Below, in pieces: positions 1 through 6,350 of a stretch of 15,473 nucleotides of DNA; positions within the stretch are counted from its first letter, which is position 1; each line of letters begins with the position of its first letter. Made by a program: the position numbers and the translations under genes. Source of the DNA: Rhodobacteraceae bacterium UBA1943 (GTDB lineage Bacteria; Pseudomonadota; Alphaproteobacteria; Rhodobacterales; Rhodobacteraceae); assembly GCA_002336845.1 (NCBI GenBank), contig DDEX01000025.1, positions 72,953 to 88,425 on the forward strand. The letters run 5' to 3'. The notes under the pieces were generated by a model. That model worked only from the letters and a program-made list of their open reading frames with translations, was not told the DNA's origin and searched no databases.

Positions 1-1407
1 ATCACCCAGCACATCGGTGCCTATCAGGTGAAAACGCCGAAGGGCAGCCTTGTTACCTTCCTCGATACGCCCGGCCACGCCGCGTTCACCTCGATGCGGG
101 CCCGCGGTGCGCATGTGACGGATATCGTGGTGCTGGTGGTGGCGGCCGATGACGCCGTGATGCCGCAGACGATCGAGGCGATCAACCACGCCAAGGCGGC
201 CAAGGTGCCGCTGATCGTGGCGATCAACAAGGTCGATAAACCCGATGCGAACCCGCAAAAGGTGCGCACCGATCTTCTGCAACACGAGATCGTCGTCGAG
301 GCGCTGTCGGGTGATGTGCAGGACGTCGAGGTTTCGGCCAAGACCGGCAAGGGGCTGGACAATCTGCTGGAGGCTATTGCCCTTCAGGCGGAAATTCTGG
401 AACTGACGGCCAACCCGAATCGCGCGGCCGCCGCCGCTGTGATCGAGGCCAAGCTGGATGTGGGCCGTGGCCCGGTCGCCACCGTCTTGGTGCAAAGCGG
501 CACCCTGAAGAAGGGTGACATCTTTGTGGTCGGCGAGCAGTGGGGCAAGGTGCGCGCCCTGATCAACGACAAGGGCGAGACGGTGACCGAAGCCGGTCCC
601 TCGGTCCCGGTCGAGGTTCTGGGCCTGAACGGCACGCCGCAGGCTGGCGACGTGCTGAACGTCGTCGAAACCGAAGCGCAGGCGCGCGAGATTGCCGACT
701 ATCGCGAGAAGGCGGCAAAGGACAAGCGTGCGGCGGCGGGTGCCGCGACCACGCTGGAACAGCTTATGGCCAAGGCCAAGGCCGACCAGTCGGTTTCGGA
801 GCTGCCTGTTATCGTGAAGGGCGACGTTCAGGGTTCGACCGAAGCGATCATCCAGGCGCTGGAAAAGGTTGGCAACGACGAGGTGCGCGTGCGCGTGCTG
901 CACTATGGCGTCGGCGCGATCACCGATTCGGACGTGGGTCTGGCCGAAGCCAGCGGTGCGCCGATCATCGGGTTCAACGTGCGCGCCAATGCAACGGCCC
1001 GCAGCTCGGCGTCGCAGAAGGGTGTGGAGATCCGGTATTACTCGATCATCTACGACCTGATCGACGACATCAAGCAAGCCGCCTCTGGCCTGCTGAAGAA
1101 CGAGGTGCGCGAGCATTTCATCGGCTATGCCAAGATCCTCGAGGTGTTCCGCATCACGGGTGTGGGCAACGTCGCGGGCTGCCTTGTCACCGAAGGGGTG
1201 GCGCGGCGTTCGGCCGGCGTGCGTCTCTTGCGCGACAACGTGGTTATCCACGAAGGCACGCTCAAGACGCTGAAACGCTTCAAGGACGAGGTCAAGGAAG
1301 TGCAATCCGGCCAGGAATGCGGCATGGCGTTTGAACGCTATGAGGATGTCCGGGCCGGTGACATCATCGAAATCTTCGAGCGCGAAGAGGTCAAGCGCAC
1401 GTTGTGA
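1..1407 (+). CDS. infB: Translation initiation factor IF-2, C-terminal part (5' end outside window)
   Basis: IF-2 is the GTPase that brings fMet-tRNA to the 30S subunit and promotes subunit joining. The frame is open from base 1, so the N-terminal region and the P-loop lie outside the window; 468 residues plus a TGA stop are present. Counting from the first codon, the G3 motif DTPGH is at residues 22-26, the G4 motif NKVD at 76-79 and the G5 motif SAK at 112-114. Then come the beta-barrel domain II, domain III (around GDVQGSTEAI) and the C-terminal fMet-tRNA-binding domain, which ends in the typical RAGDIIEIFE stretch. The gene ends 24 bases before a strong intrinsic terminator, so it is probably the last gene of the usual nusA-infB operon. 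Nothing is broken in the visible part. Confidence 0.97.
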   Translation: MTQHIGAYQVKTPKGSLVTFLDTPGHAAFTSMRARGAHVTDIVVLVVAADDAVMPQTIEAINHAKAAKVPLIVAINKVDKPDANPQKVRTDLLQHEIVVEALSGDVQDVEVSAKTGKGLDNLLEAIALQAEILELTANPNRAAAAAVIEAKLDVGRGPVATVLVQSGTLKKGDIFVVGEQWGKVRALINDKGETVTEAGPSVPVEVLGLNGTPQAGDVLNVVETEAQAREIADYREKAAKDKRAAAGAATTLEQLMAKAKADQSVSELPVIVKGDVQGSTEAIIQALEKVGNDEVRVRVLHYGVGAITDSDVGLAEASGAPIIGFNVRANATARSSASQKGVEIRYYSIIYDLIDDIKQAASGLLKNEVREHFIGYAKILEVFRITGVGNVAGCLVTEGVARRSAGVRLLRDNVVIHEGTLKTLKRFKDEVKEVQSGQECGMAFERYEDVRAGDIIEIFEREEVKRTL

Positions 1408-1431
1408 TGCCTTTTTAGGCAGGAAAGCCAT

Positions 1432-1465
1432 AGGCGCGGCACCGAAAGGGCCGCGCCTTTTCGCT
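1432..1465 (+). terminator. Intrinsic terminator of infB
   Basis: A GC-rich stem pairs GGCGCGGC (1433-1440) with GCCGCGCC (1450-1457), extended by an A-T pair, around a 9-nt loop. TTTT follows directly, then more T-rich sequence (CGCTTTCT). It lies 25 bases past the infB stop and separates that operon from the riboswitch transcript. Confidence 0.88.
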
Positions 1466-1494
1466 TTCTGTCAGGGTTTTCGGTCTGCTGTCGC

Positions 1495-1530
1495 TTGACG
1501 CGCCACAGTGTCGGAATCCGACCATATAGT
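1495..1530 (+). promoter_or_regulatory. Candidate promoter for the riboswitch-gbcAB transcript
   Basis: TATAGT at 1525-1530 matches the sigma-70 -10 consensus at five of six positions. It sits just before the 5' edge of the cobalamin riboswitch, where a transcription start is expected. TTGACG at 1495-1500 is a good -35 by sequence, but its 24-nt spacing from TATAGT is too long, and no convincing -35 exists at 16-18 nt. The promoter may be weak, activator-dependent or placed differently. Low confidence. Confidence 0.3.
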
Positions 1531-1532
1531 CT

Positions 1533-1740
1533 GTTTGCGGCATGTATCTTTGGCCCATCAGGGTGCCACTGGCGACAGTGGAGAATTGGGAAGCCGGTCC
1601 GAAACCGGCGCTGCCCCCGCAACGGTAGGAAGGAACGGCACAGCACATTGCCACTGGGGGGAGGAGCCCTTGGGAAGGCGCTGGGTCAGGCCGAAGGGCC
1701 AGCCTTCAAGCCCGGAAACCAGCCTTGAAACACGTCAAAC
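1533..1740 (+). promoter_or_regulatory. Cobalamin (AdoCbl-type) riboswitch aptamer
   Basis: The conserved blocks of the B12 riboswitch occur in the right order. They are GGTGCCACTGG, then GAATTGGGAAGCCGGT with CCGGCGCTGCCCCCGCAACGGTA (the B12 box region, about 1580-1627), then GCCACTGG (from about 1650), GGGAAGGCGCTGGG and AGCCCGGAAACCAGCC near 1714-1726. GTTTG (1533-1537) can pair with CAAAC (1736-1740) to close P1. Riboswitches of this family bind adenosyl- or methylcobalamin in the nascent mRNA and normally switch the downstream gene off when B12 is plentiful. The next gene in the same direction is the GbcA-like oxygenase at 1862. The exact edges are estimated by eye. Confidence 0.9.
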
Positions 1741-1764
1741 CGCGGGCGGCGGTGGGGGCGGATG

Positions 1765-1856
1765 GCGGCTTGCCTCCTTGGGGCCGCAGTGTCCGTTCAT
1801 GTCCAAGGCCCGCATCAGCCAGCCAAGTTCTGCACGGGGTCGTGCGGAGAAAAGGA
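1765..1856 (+). promoter_or_regulatory. Candidate expression platform and gbcA ribosome binding site
   Basis: Between aptamer and start codon, GCGGC (1765-1769) can pair with GCCGC (1783-1787). The loop displays CCTCCTT (1773-1779). TCCTT within it (1775-1779) is complementary to AAGGA (1852-1856), part of the ribosome binding region GGAGAAAAGGA (1846-1856) 5 nt before ATG 1862. No U-run terminator is visible, so I infer control of translation initiation. The pairing is only 5 bp and unproven. Confidence 0.35.
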
Positions 1857-1861
1857 CCAAG

Positions 1862-3100
1862 ATGCTTTCGCCCGCTGAAACCCTGATGCAAATTCTGTCG
1901 CGCAGGCCCGACCACGCGCTTTCCCACGACCTTTACTGCGATCCGGGCGTGTATCAGACGGATCTGGAGCAGATCTGGTACAAGGAATGGCTGTTTGCCC
2001 TGCCAGCCTGCGAAATTCCGAAGGCAGGCAACTTTGTCACCTTCAATGTTGGCGCCTATCCGGTCGTGGTGATTCGGGCGCAGGATGGCAGCATCCGCGC
2101 TTTCCACAACGTCTGCCGCCATCGCGGGCAGCGGCTTTGTTCGAAGGTTGTGGGCTCTACCCCGAAACTCGTCTGCCCCTATCACCAATGGACCTATGAG
2201 CTGGATGGCACCTTGCTGTTTGCCCGCGACATGGGCCCGGATTTCAAGCCTGCCGACCATGGGCTGAAGCCCGTCGCCTGCCGCGAAGCCGGAGGCATGG
2301 TGTTTGTCTGCGTTGCCGCCAACCCGCCGTCGTTCGATGAGGTCGCGGCCCAGATGGATCGCTACATGGCCCCCTCGGGTCTGGCCGATGCCAAGGTGGC
2401 CTATTCCTCGACCATCGTGGAAAACGGCAACTGGAAGCTGGTGCTGGAAAACAATCGCGAATGCTATCACTGCGGCGGCAGCCATCCGTCGCTATGCCGG
2501 ACCTATTCCGACAACCCGCGCATGACGGCGATGGATGGGCCCGACAAGGCCAGCGCCGAAATCATGGCCCATTGGGCGCGCTGCGAGGCGGCGGGCCTGC
2601 CATCACGCTTCCTCATGCAGGCCGACGCTCAATGGCGTCTGGCGCGGATTCCGCTGCTGAACAACGCGGAAAGCTATACGATGTCCACCAAGCACGCGGT
2701 CGAAAAGAAGATGGGCGCGATGCCCTTCTATGACGCGGGCAGCCTGCTGTTCTTCCACTATCCCAACACCTGGAACCACTTCCTTGGCGATCATGCCATC
2801 GTATTCCGCGTGCTGCCGATCTCGCCCACCGAAACCGAGGTCACCACCAAGTGGCTGGTGCACAAGGATGCGGTCGAGGGGGTGGATTACAATATCGAAG
2901 ACCTTACCACCGTCTGGATCAACACCAATGACGAAGACCGCCTGGTGGTGGAGGAAAACCAGAAGGGCATCCTGTCGCCCGCCTATGAACCCGGCCCCTA
3001 TTCGACCATTCAAGAAGAGGGCGTGATCCAGTTCATCGACTGGTATTGCAAGACGATGACCAAACGTCTGGCCCCGCGCCCGGCGCTGGCGGCGGAGTAA
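1862..3100 (+). CDS. gbcA: Rieske-type glycine-betaine monooxygenase-like oxygenase (GbcA family)
   Basis: The 412-residue product is a Rieske non-heme iron oxygenase alpha subunit. The [2Fe-2S] ligands are C85, H87, C105 and H108 (CRHRG ... CPYHQW). The mononuclear iron site follows in ENNRECYHCGGSHP, with H203 and H208 as the likely histidine ligands and acidic E200 beside them. A carboxylate ligand is expected near residue 360 (NTNDEDR). The segments TTKWLVHKDAVEGVDYN and EENQKGI are, from memory, nearly identical to Pseudomonas GbcA, which demethylates glycine betaine to dimethylglycine and formaldehyde. The frame is open from 1508 but its first part is riboswitch RNA; ATG 1862 is preferred because GGAGAAAAGGA precedes it by 5 nt (ATG 1799 is a weaker option). 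The reductase gene follows after 4 nt. Carnitine, stachydrine or another quaternary amine remains possible as substrate. Confidence 0.85.
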   Translation: MLSPAETLMQILSRRPDHALSHDLYCDPGVYQTDLEQIWYKEWLFALPACEIPKAGNFVTFNVGAYPVVVIRAQDGSIRAFHNVCRHRGQRLCSKVVGSTPKLVCPYHQWTYELDGTLLFARDMGPDFKPADHGLKPVACREAGGMVFVCVAANPPSFDEVAAQMDRYMAPSGLADAKVAYSSTIVENGNWKLVLENNRECYHCGGSHPSLCRTYSDNPRMTAMDGPDKASAEIMAHWARCEAAGLPSRFLMQADAQWRLARIPLLNNAESYTMSTKHAVEKKMGAMPFYDAGSLLFFHYPNTWNHFLGDHAIVFRVLPISPTETEVTTKWLVHKDAVEGVDYNIEDLTTVWINTNDEDRLVVEENQKGILSPAYEPGPYSTIQEEGVIQFIDWYCKTMTKRLAPRPALAAE

Positions 3101-3104
3101 GCGA

Positions 3105-4190
3105 ATGAGCCTGCCAAAGTTCCAGTCCTTCGGCGAGGCGGCCTGGAAGGATTCCGAGCCGCTGGAATGCGCCATGGTGGTGCCTGAAACCGCTGATTCG
3201 GCCACCTTCACCTTCCGCGCGCCCTCGGGCGCGTGGTTTGACTATAAGCCCGGCCAGTTCATTACGCTGGAACTGCCGCTGCCGGGGGGGACGATCCACC
3301 GCACCTACACGATCTCATCCAGCCCGTCGCGACCGCTGTCGATCTCGTTGACCGTCAAGGCGCAGAAGGATTCGATCGGCACACGCTGGATGCTGGAGCA
3401 TCTGAAGCCTGGGGTGAAGATCAAGGCTTTCGGGCCGGCCGGGGTGTTCAGCTTTGCCCATCATCCGGCCAAGAAATACCTGTTCATCTCGGCCGGGTCG
3501 GGCATTACCCCGGTGATGTCGATGACGACCTGGTTGTGGGATACCGGGCAACAGCCGGACATCTGTTTCGTTCATGCCGCGCGGCGCCCTTCCGAAATAT
3601 TGTTCCGCGAGCGGCTGGAGCATATGGCCAACCGCACGCCGGGCATCCAGTTGCATTTCGTGGTCGAGGGGCTGGATGAATTCCGCGCCTGGCCCGGTTA
3701 TCGCGGGCGGTTGAACCAGATCATGGTCGGCCTGATGGCCCCGGACTATCTGGAGCGCGAGGTGTTCTGCTGCGGGCCAGAACCGTTCATGCAGGCGGTG
3801 CGCGATATGCTGAACGCGCTTGGCTACGACATGAGCCGCTATCATCAGGAAAGTTTCCAGGCGGCGGCAGAAACGGAAGAAGAGGCGCAGGCCCAGAAGG
3901 CGGGCGATGTTGTGCCCGACCAGGCGGCCACAGCCGAGGTGACTTTTGCGGTTTCTGGCAAGACGGCGGCCTGTGCACAGACCGACACGGTTCTGGCTGT
4001 GGCGCGGGCCAACGGGTTGAATATTCCGTCAGGCTGCACTTTTGGCCTGTGCGGCACCTGCAAGGTAAAGAAAACGGCAGGTGAGGTGCATATGGTCCAC
4101 AACGGTGGCATCAGCGACGATGATGTGGCCGCGGGCTATATTCTGGCCTGTTGTTCGAAGCCGATGGGGGCCGTTACCGTCGAGGTCTGA
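3105..4190 (+). CDS. gbcB: GbcB-like NAD(P)H:ferredoxin oxidoreductase with C-terminal [2Fe-2S] domain
   Basis: This 361-residue protein should pass electrons from NAD(P)H to the Rieske oxygenase encoded just upstream. The N-terminal FAD domain carries RTYTIS at 66-71. The pyridine-nucleotide domain carries GSGITP at 131-136 and CGPEPFM at 223-229. After an acidic, Ala/Gln-rich linker (about 255-275) comes a plant-type ferredoxin domain with C311, C316, C319 and C349 (C-x4-C-x2-C-x29-C). This FAD-NAD-Fd order is that of class IA-like reductases such as GbcB and CntB. The ATG is 4 nt past the gbcA stop, and GGCGGAG overlapping that stop acts as the ribosome binding site, so the two are probably translationally coupled and share riboswitch control. 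Confidence 0.87.
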   Translation: MSLPKFQSFGEAAWKDSEPLECAMVVPETADSATFTFRAPSGAWFDYKPGQFITLELPLPGGTIHRTYTISSSPSRPLSISLTVKAQKDSIGTRWMLEHLKPGVKIKAFGPAGVFSFAHHPAKKYLFISAGSGITPVMSMTTWLWDTGQQPDICFVHAARRPSEILFRERLEHMANRTPGIQLHFVVEGLDEFRAWPGYRGRLNQIMVGLMAPDYLEREVFCCGPEPFMQAVRDMLNALGYDMSRYHQESFQAAAETEEEAQAQKAGDVVPDQAATAEVTFAVSGKTAACAQTDTVLAVARANGLNIPSGCTFGLCGTCKVKKTAGEVHMVHNGGISDDDVAAGYILACCSKPMGAVTVEV

Positions 4191-4200
4191 GCGCAGGCGC

Positions 4201-4231
4201 AAAAACAAAGCCACGCCATTGCTGGCGTGGC
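4201..4231 (-). terminator. Intrinsic terminator of the 46-residue small gene
   Basis: GCCACGCC (4210-4217) pairs with GGCGTGGC (4224-4231) around a 6-nt loop. Read on the minus strand the stem is followed by TTTGTTTTTG, a good U-tract; on the plus strand the bases after the stem are not U-rich. It therefore ends minus-strand transcription, 25 bases past the small gene's stop. Confidence 0.8.
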
Positions 4232-4255
4232 CCGAGATGTGGTGTCGTTTTGCCC

Positions 4256-4396
4256 TTAGTTCGGGCGGACGACCGGCACTTCCCGGCCAACGAAGGTCTT
4301 GTCGTCAACCTTCACCATGATCTTGCCATCCGAAACATGGCCTACGAACAGACCCTGCACCGAGACGCAACTGCCAATAGAAATCGTACGAAGCAT
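4256..4396 (-). CDS. Small conserved-looking protein of 46 residues, function unknown
   Basis: I cannot name this protein. The frame could open further upstream, but the ATG at 4396 is clearly favoured: GGAGGA (4401-4406), inside a run of G, lies 4 nt before it and is the best Shine-Dalgarno in the window. The product begins MLRTISIGSCVSVQG and alternates hydrophobic and polar residues, suggesting a small all-beta (SH3/OB-like) fold. It has one cysteine and no signal peptide or membrane segment. A -35/-10 candidate upstream and an intrinsic terminator downstream make it look like a monocistronic unit. It is convergent with gbcB and lies 102 nt beyond mutT on the same strand. Confidence 0.72.
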   Translation of the reverse strand: MLRTISIGSCVSVQGLFVGHVSDGKIMVKVDDKTFVGREVPVVRPN

Positions 4397-4431
4397 CTGT
4401 TCCTCCCCCCAGATTGAACACTGCAGGTTGA

Positions 4432-4460
4432 GTATTAGACACAATCGTAAAGGAAGTCAC
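4432..4460 (-). promoter_or_regulatory. Candidate promoter of the 46-residue small gene
   Basis: On the minus strand GTGACT (4455-4460; four of six matches to TTGACA) is separated by exactly 17 nt from TAATAC (4432-4437; three of six matches to TATAAT). A start near 4425 would give a leader of about 30 nt containing the strong Shine-Dalgarno. The stretch is AT-richer than its surroundings. Moderate to weak match. Confidence 0.35.
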
Positions 4461-4498
4461 ACTAATTTCGCAGTTTTGTAACTGAAGCGGCAAAATTT

Positions 4499-4897
4499 CT
4501 AAAGCCAGTCACGCAGGATGGGAATCAGCGGCAGGTCGGCGGGGGGCATGGGGTAGTCTCGCAGCTTGGCGGGACGCACCCAGGCAAGGGTCTGGCCTTC
4601 CTGAGCGACGGGAATTCCCTCCCAGCGGCGGCAGGCGAACAGCGGCATCAGCAGGTGGAAATCGGCATAGCTGTGGCTGGCAAAGGTCAGCGGGGCAAGG
4701 CAGGATTTCCAGGTGTCGATGCCCAGCTCTTCCCGCAGTTCCCGAATCAGGGCGGCTTCGGGGGTTTCCCCGGGTTCAACCTTGCCTCCGGGGAATTCCC
4801 ATAGGCCTGCCAAAGACTTGCCCTCTGGCCGCTGTGCCAGAAGAACGCGGCCTTCGCTGTCGATCAGGGCAACGGCAGAGACAAGCAGGGTTTTCAT
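4499..4897 (-). CDS. mutT: MutT-type Nudix hydrolase (8-oxo-dGTP diphosphatase)
   Basis: The 132-residue product is close in size to E. coli MutT (129). It holds a perfect Nudix box at residues 38-60 (G-x5-E-x7-REL-x-EE-x-GI: G38, E44, R52, E53, E56, E57, G59). The box is preceded by the LAQRPEGKSLAGLWEFPGG pattern typical of MutT proper. The expected role is hydrolysis of 8-oxo-dGTP to the monophosphate, preventing A:T to C:G transversions. AAAGGCG lies about 5 nt before the ATG. It follows argJ on the same strand after 67 nt occupied by a hairpin repeat, so co-transcription with argJ is possible but not certain. Confidence 0.92.
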   Translation of the reverse strand: MKTLLVSAVALIDSEGRVLLAQRPEGKSLAGLWEFPGGKVEPGETPEAALIRELREELGIDTWKSCLAPLTFASHSYADFHLLMPLFACRRWEGIPVAQEGQTLAWVRPAKLRDYPMPPADLPLIPILRDWL

Positions 4898-4912
4898 GAT
4901 GCGCCTTTGACA

Positions 4913-4962
4913 AAGGCCGGGGGCGCGGCCCCCGGACCCCCGGGATATTTAAGCCAAGATGA
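4913..4962. repeat. GC-rich hairpin repeat of the kind scattered in Rhodobacterales genomes
   Basis: CCGGGGG (4917-4923) pairs with CCCCCGG (4929-4935) around a 5-nt loop. Then follow ACCCCCGGGATATTT and AAGCCAAGATGAAA. From memory, this hairpin plus CCCGGGATATTT plus GCCAAGATGAA is a REP-like intergenic motif found many times in Rhodobacterales chromosomes. Only one copy is evident in this window. It fills most of the argJ-mutT gap. It might serve as a terminator or mRNA-stabilising structure, but there is no U-run on the minus strand. Confidence 0.6.
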
Positions 4963-4964
4963 AA

Positions 4965-6323
4965 TCAGGAGCGGTAATCCGCATTGATCTCGATATAGCG
5001 GCTGGTCAGATCGCAGGTCCAGATGCTGCGCTTTGACTTGCCAAGGCCCAGATCGACGGCGATCACCAGTTCGGGCTGCTTCATATAAGCGGCACCGTCC
5101 TCCTCCCGGTATTTCGGGTTGCGCCAGCCTTTTTGCGCCACGAGGATGTCGCCGAACCGGATGCTCAGGCGGTCGCGGTCAGCCTGTGCGCCAGATTTGC
5201 CGATGGCGGCGACGATGCGGCCCCAGTTCGGGTCTTCACCTGCGACGGCGGTTTTCACCAAGGGGGAATCCGCGATGGATTTGGCGACACGATAGGCGTC
5301 CTCGTCGCTGGCAGCGCCAGTGACGCGAATTTCGACGAACTTCGTCGCCCCTTCGCCGTCACGCACGACCTGATGGGCGAGATTGCGCATCACATCCGTC
5401 AAGGCAGCCTCGAAGGCCTTGGCCACGGCGCCCGTCACAGGGGCGGCGGCGGACTGACCCGTCGCGGCCACCAGGAGCGTGTCGGAGGTGGAGGTGTCGC
5501 TGTCCACCGTGATCGAATTGAAAGTGGCGTCCACATTGCGTGAGACCATCTTTTGCAAGGCGGACTGGCTGATCTTGGCATCGGTGAAGATATAGACCAA
5601 CATTGTCGCCATGTCGGGCGCGATCATGCCGGACCCTTTGGCGATGCCCGAAATCACGATGTCGCCGCCGTCCCCCTTGACCGTCGCCGTGGCGCCCTTG
5701 GGGAAGGTGTCGGTGGTCATGATTGCGTGGGCTGCGAATTCTACCGCATCTTCGGTCAGGCCAGCGACCAGAGCGGGGATTTGCGCAGTGATCTTCTCGT
5801 ACGGCAGCGGCTCGCCGATCACCCCGGTTGACGATGAAAAGACGCGGGTTGCCGGAATGCCAAGCGCGGCAGCAACCCCGCCCGTCACCTCGGCCACGGC
5901 CTTGTCGCCGACAGATCCGGTGAAGGCGTTGGAATTGCCCGAGTTCACGATGATCGCAGCACCTGCGCCAGCAGGCACCCGCGCCGCCAGCTTGGTCTGG
6001 CAGTCACGGACGCAGCCCGAGCGGGTGGAAGATTTGGTGAAGGCCCCGGCCATGACCGTGCCGGGGGCAAGGCGGACCAACATCACATCCTTGCGGTTTT
6101 GATACTTTACCCCGGCTTCGGCGGCGGCAAATTCTGCCCCGGCGATGCGGGGCAGGGTGGGGAACCGGGCGGGGGCAAGAGGCGAGACTGGCTTTGCCGC
6201 CTTTTTCACCGCAGCAACGGCGGTTTCGACAACGGTTTCAACCGCGGCGGCCCCTTCGGAAAGCAGCTTTTCAACCTCTTTCTGAAGCGACTTGGCTTTG
6301 GCCTTCCATTCCTTCTTGTCCAT
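4965..6323 (-). CDS. argJ: Bifunctional ornithine acetyltransferase / N-acetylglutamate synthase
   Basis: ArgJ moves the acetyl group from N-acetylornithine to glutamate in the cyclic arginine pathway. It cleaves itself before a catalytic threonine. That motif is present as KGSGMIAPDMATML with T240 as nucleophile, and the STG oxyanion motif is at 165-167. GEDPNWGRI (362-370) and the C-terminal TCDLTSRYIEINADYRS are also ArgJ hallmarks. At 452 residues it is about 40-45 longer than usual: the ordinary start (PVSPLAP) begins only at residue 45. The extension (1-43) is a Lys/Ala/Glu-rich predicted helix. ATG 6323 has AGGGGGAACAGGA just upstream; a GTG at 6209 would give a near-standard length but has no visible ribosome binding site. 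It follows the PPIase gene after 27 nt, a probable operon. Confidence 0.95.
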   Translation of the reverse strand: MDKKEWKAKAKSLQKEVEKLLSEGAAAVETVVETAVAAVKKAAKPVSPLAPARFPTLPRIAGAEFAAAEAGVKYQNRKDVMLVRLAPGTVMAGAFTKSSTRSGCVRDCQTKLAARVPAGAGAAIIVNSGNSNAFTGSVGDKAVAEVTGGVAAALGIPATRVFSSSTGVIGEPLPYEKITAQIPALVAGLTEDAVEFAAHAIMTTDTFPKGATATVKGDGGDIVISGIAKGSGMIAPDMATMLVYIFTDAKISQSALQKMVSRNVDATFNSITVDSDTSTSDTLLVAATGQSAAAPVTGAVAKAFEAALTDVMRNLAHQVVRDGEGATKFVEIRVTGAASDEDAYRVAKSIADSPLVKTAVAGEDPNWGRIVAAIGKSGAQADRDRLSIRFGDILVAQKGWRNPKYREEDGAAYMKQPELVIAVDLGLGKSKRSIWTCDLTSRYIEINADYRS

Positions 6324-6350
6324 CGTCCTGTTCCCCCTTGGTATGCAGGA

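Noticed and set aside
1508..1861. In-frame upstream extension of the gbcA reading frame (would add 118 residues)
   Set aside because: This stretch contains the cobalamin riboswitch, has no protein similarity to the oxygenase family, and a good ribosome binding site precedes ATG 1862.
1706..2485. 259-residue minus-strand open frame opposite gbcA
   Set aside because: It covers the riboswitch and the Rieske domain of gbcA; there is no independent support.
4917..4935. Reading the argJ-mutT hairpin as an intrinsic terminator of argJ
   Set aside because: On the minus strand no U-run follows the stem; the ATATTT flank lies on the argJ side, so a repeat element is the better description.
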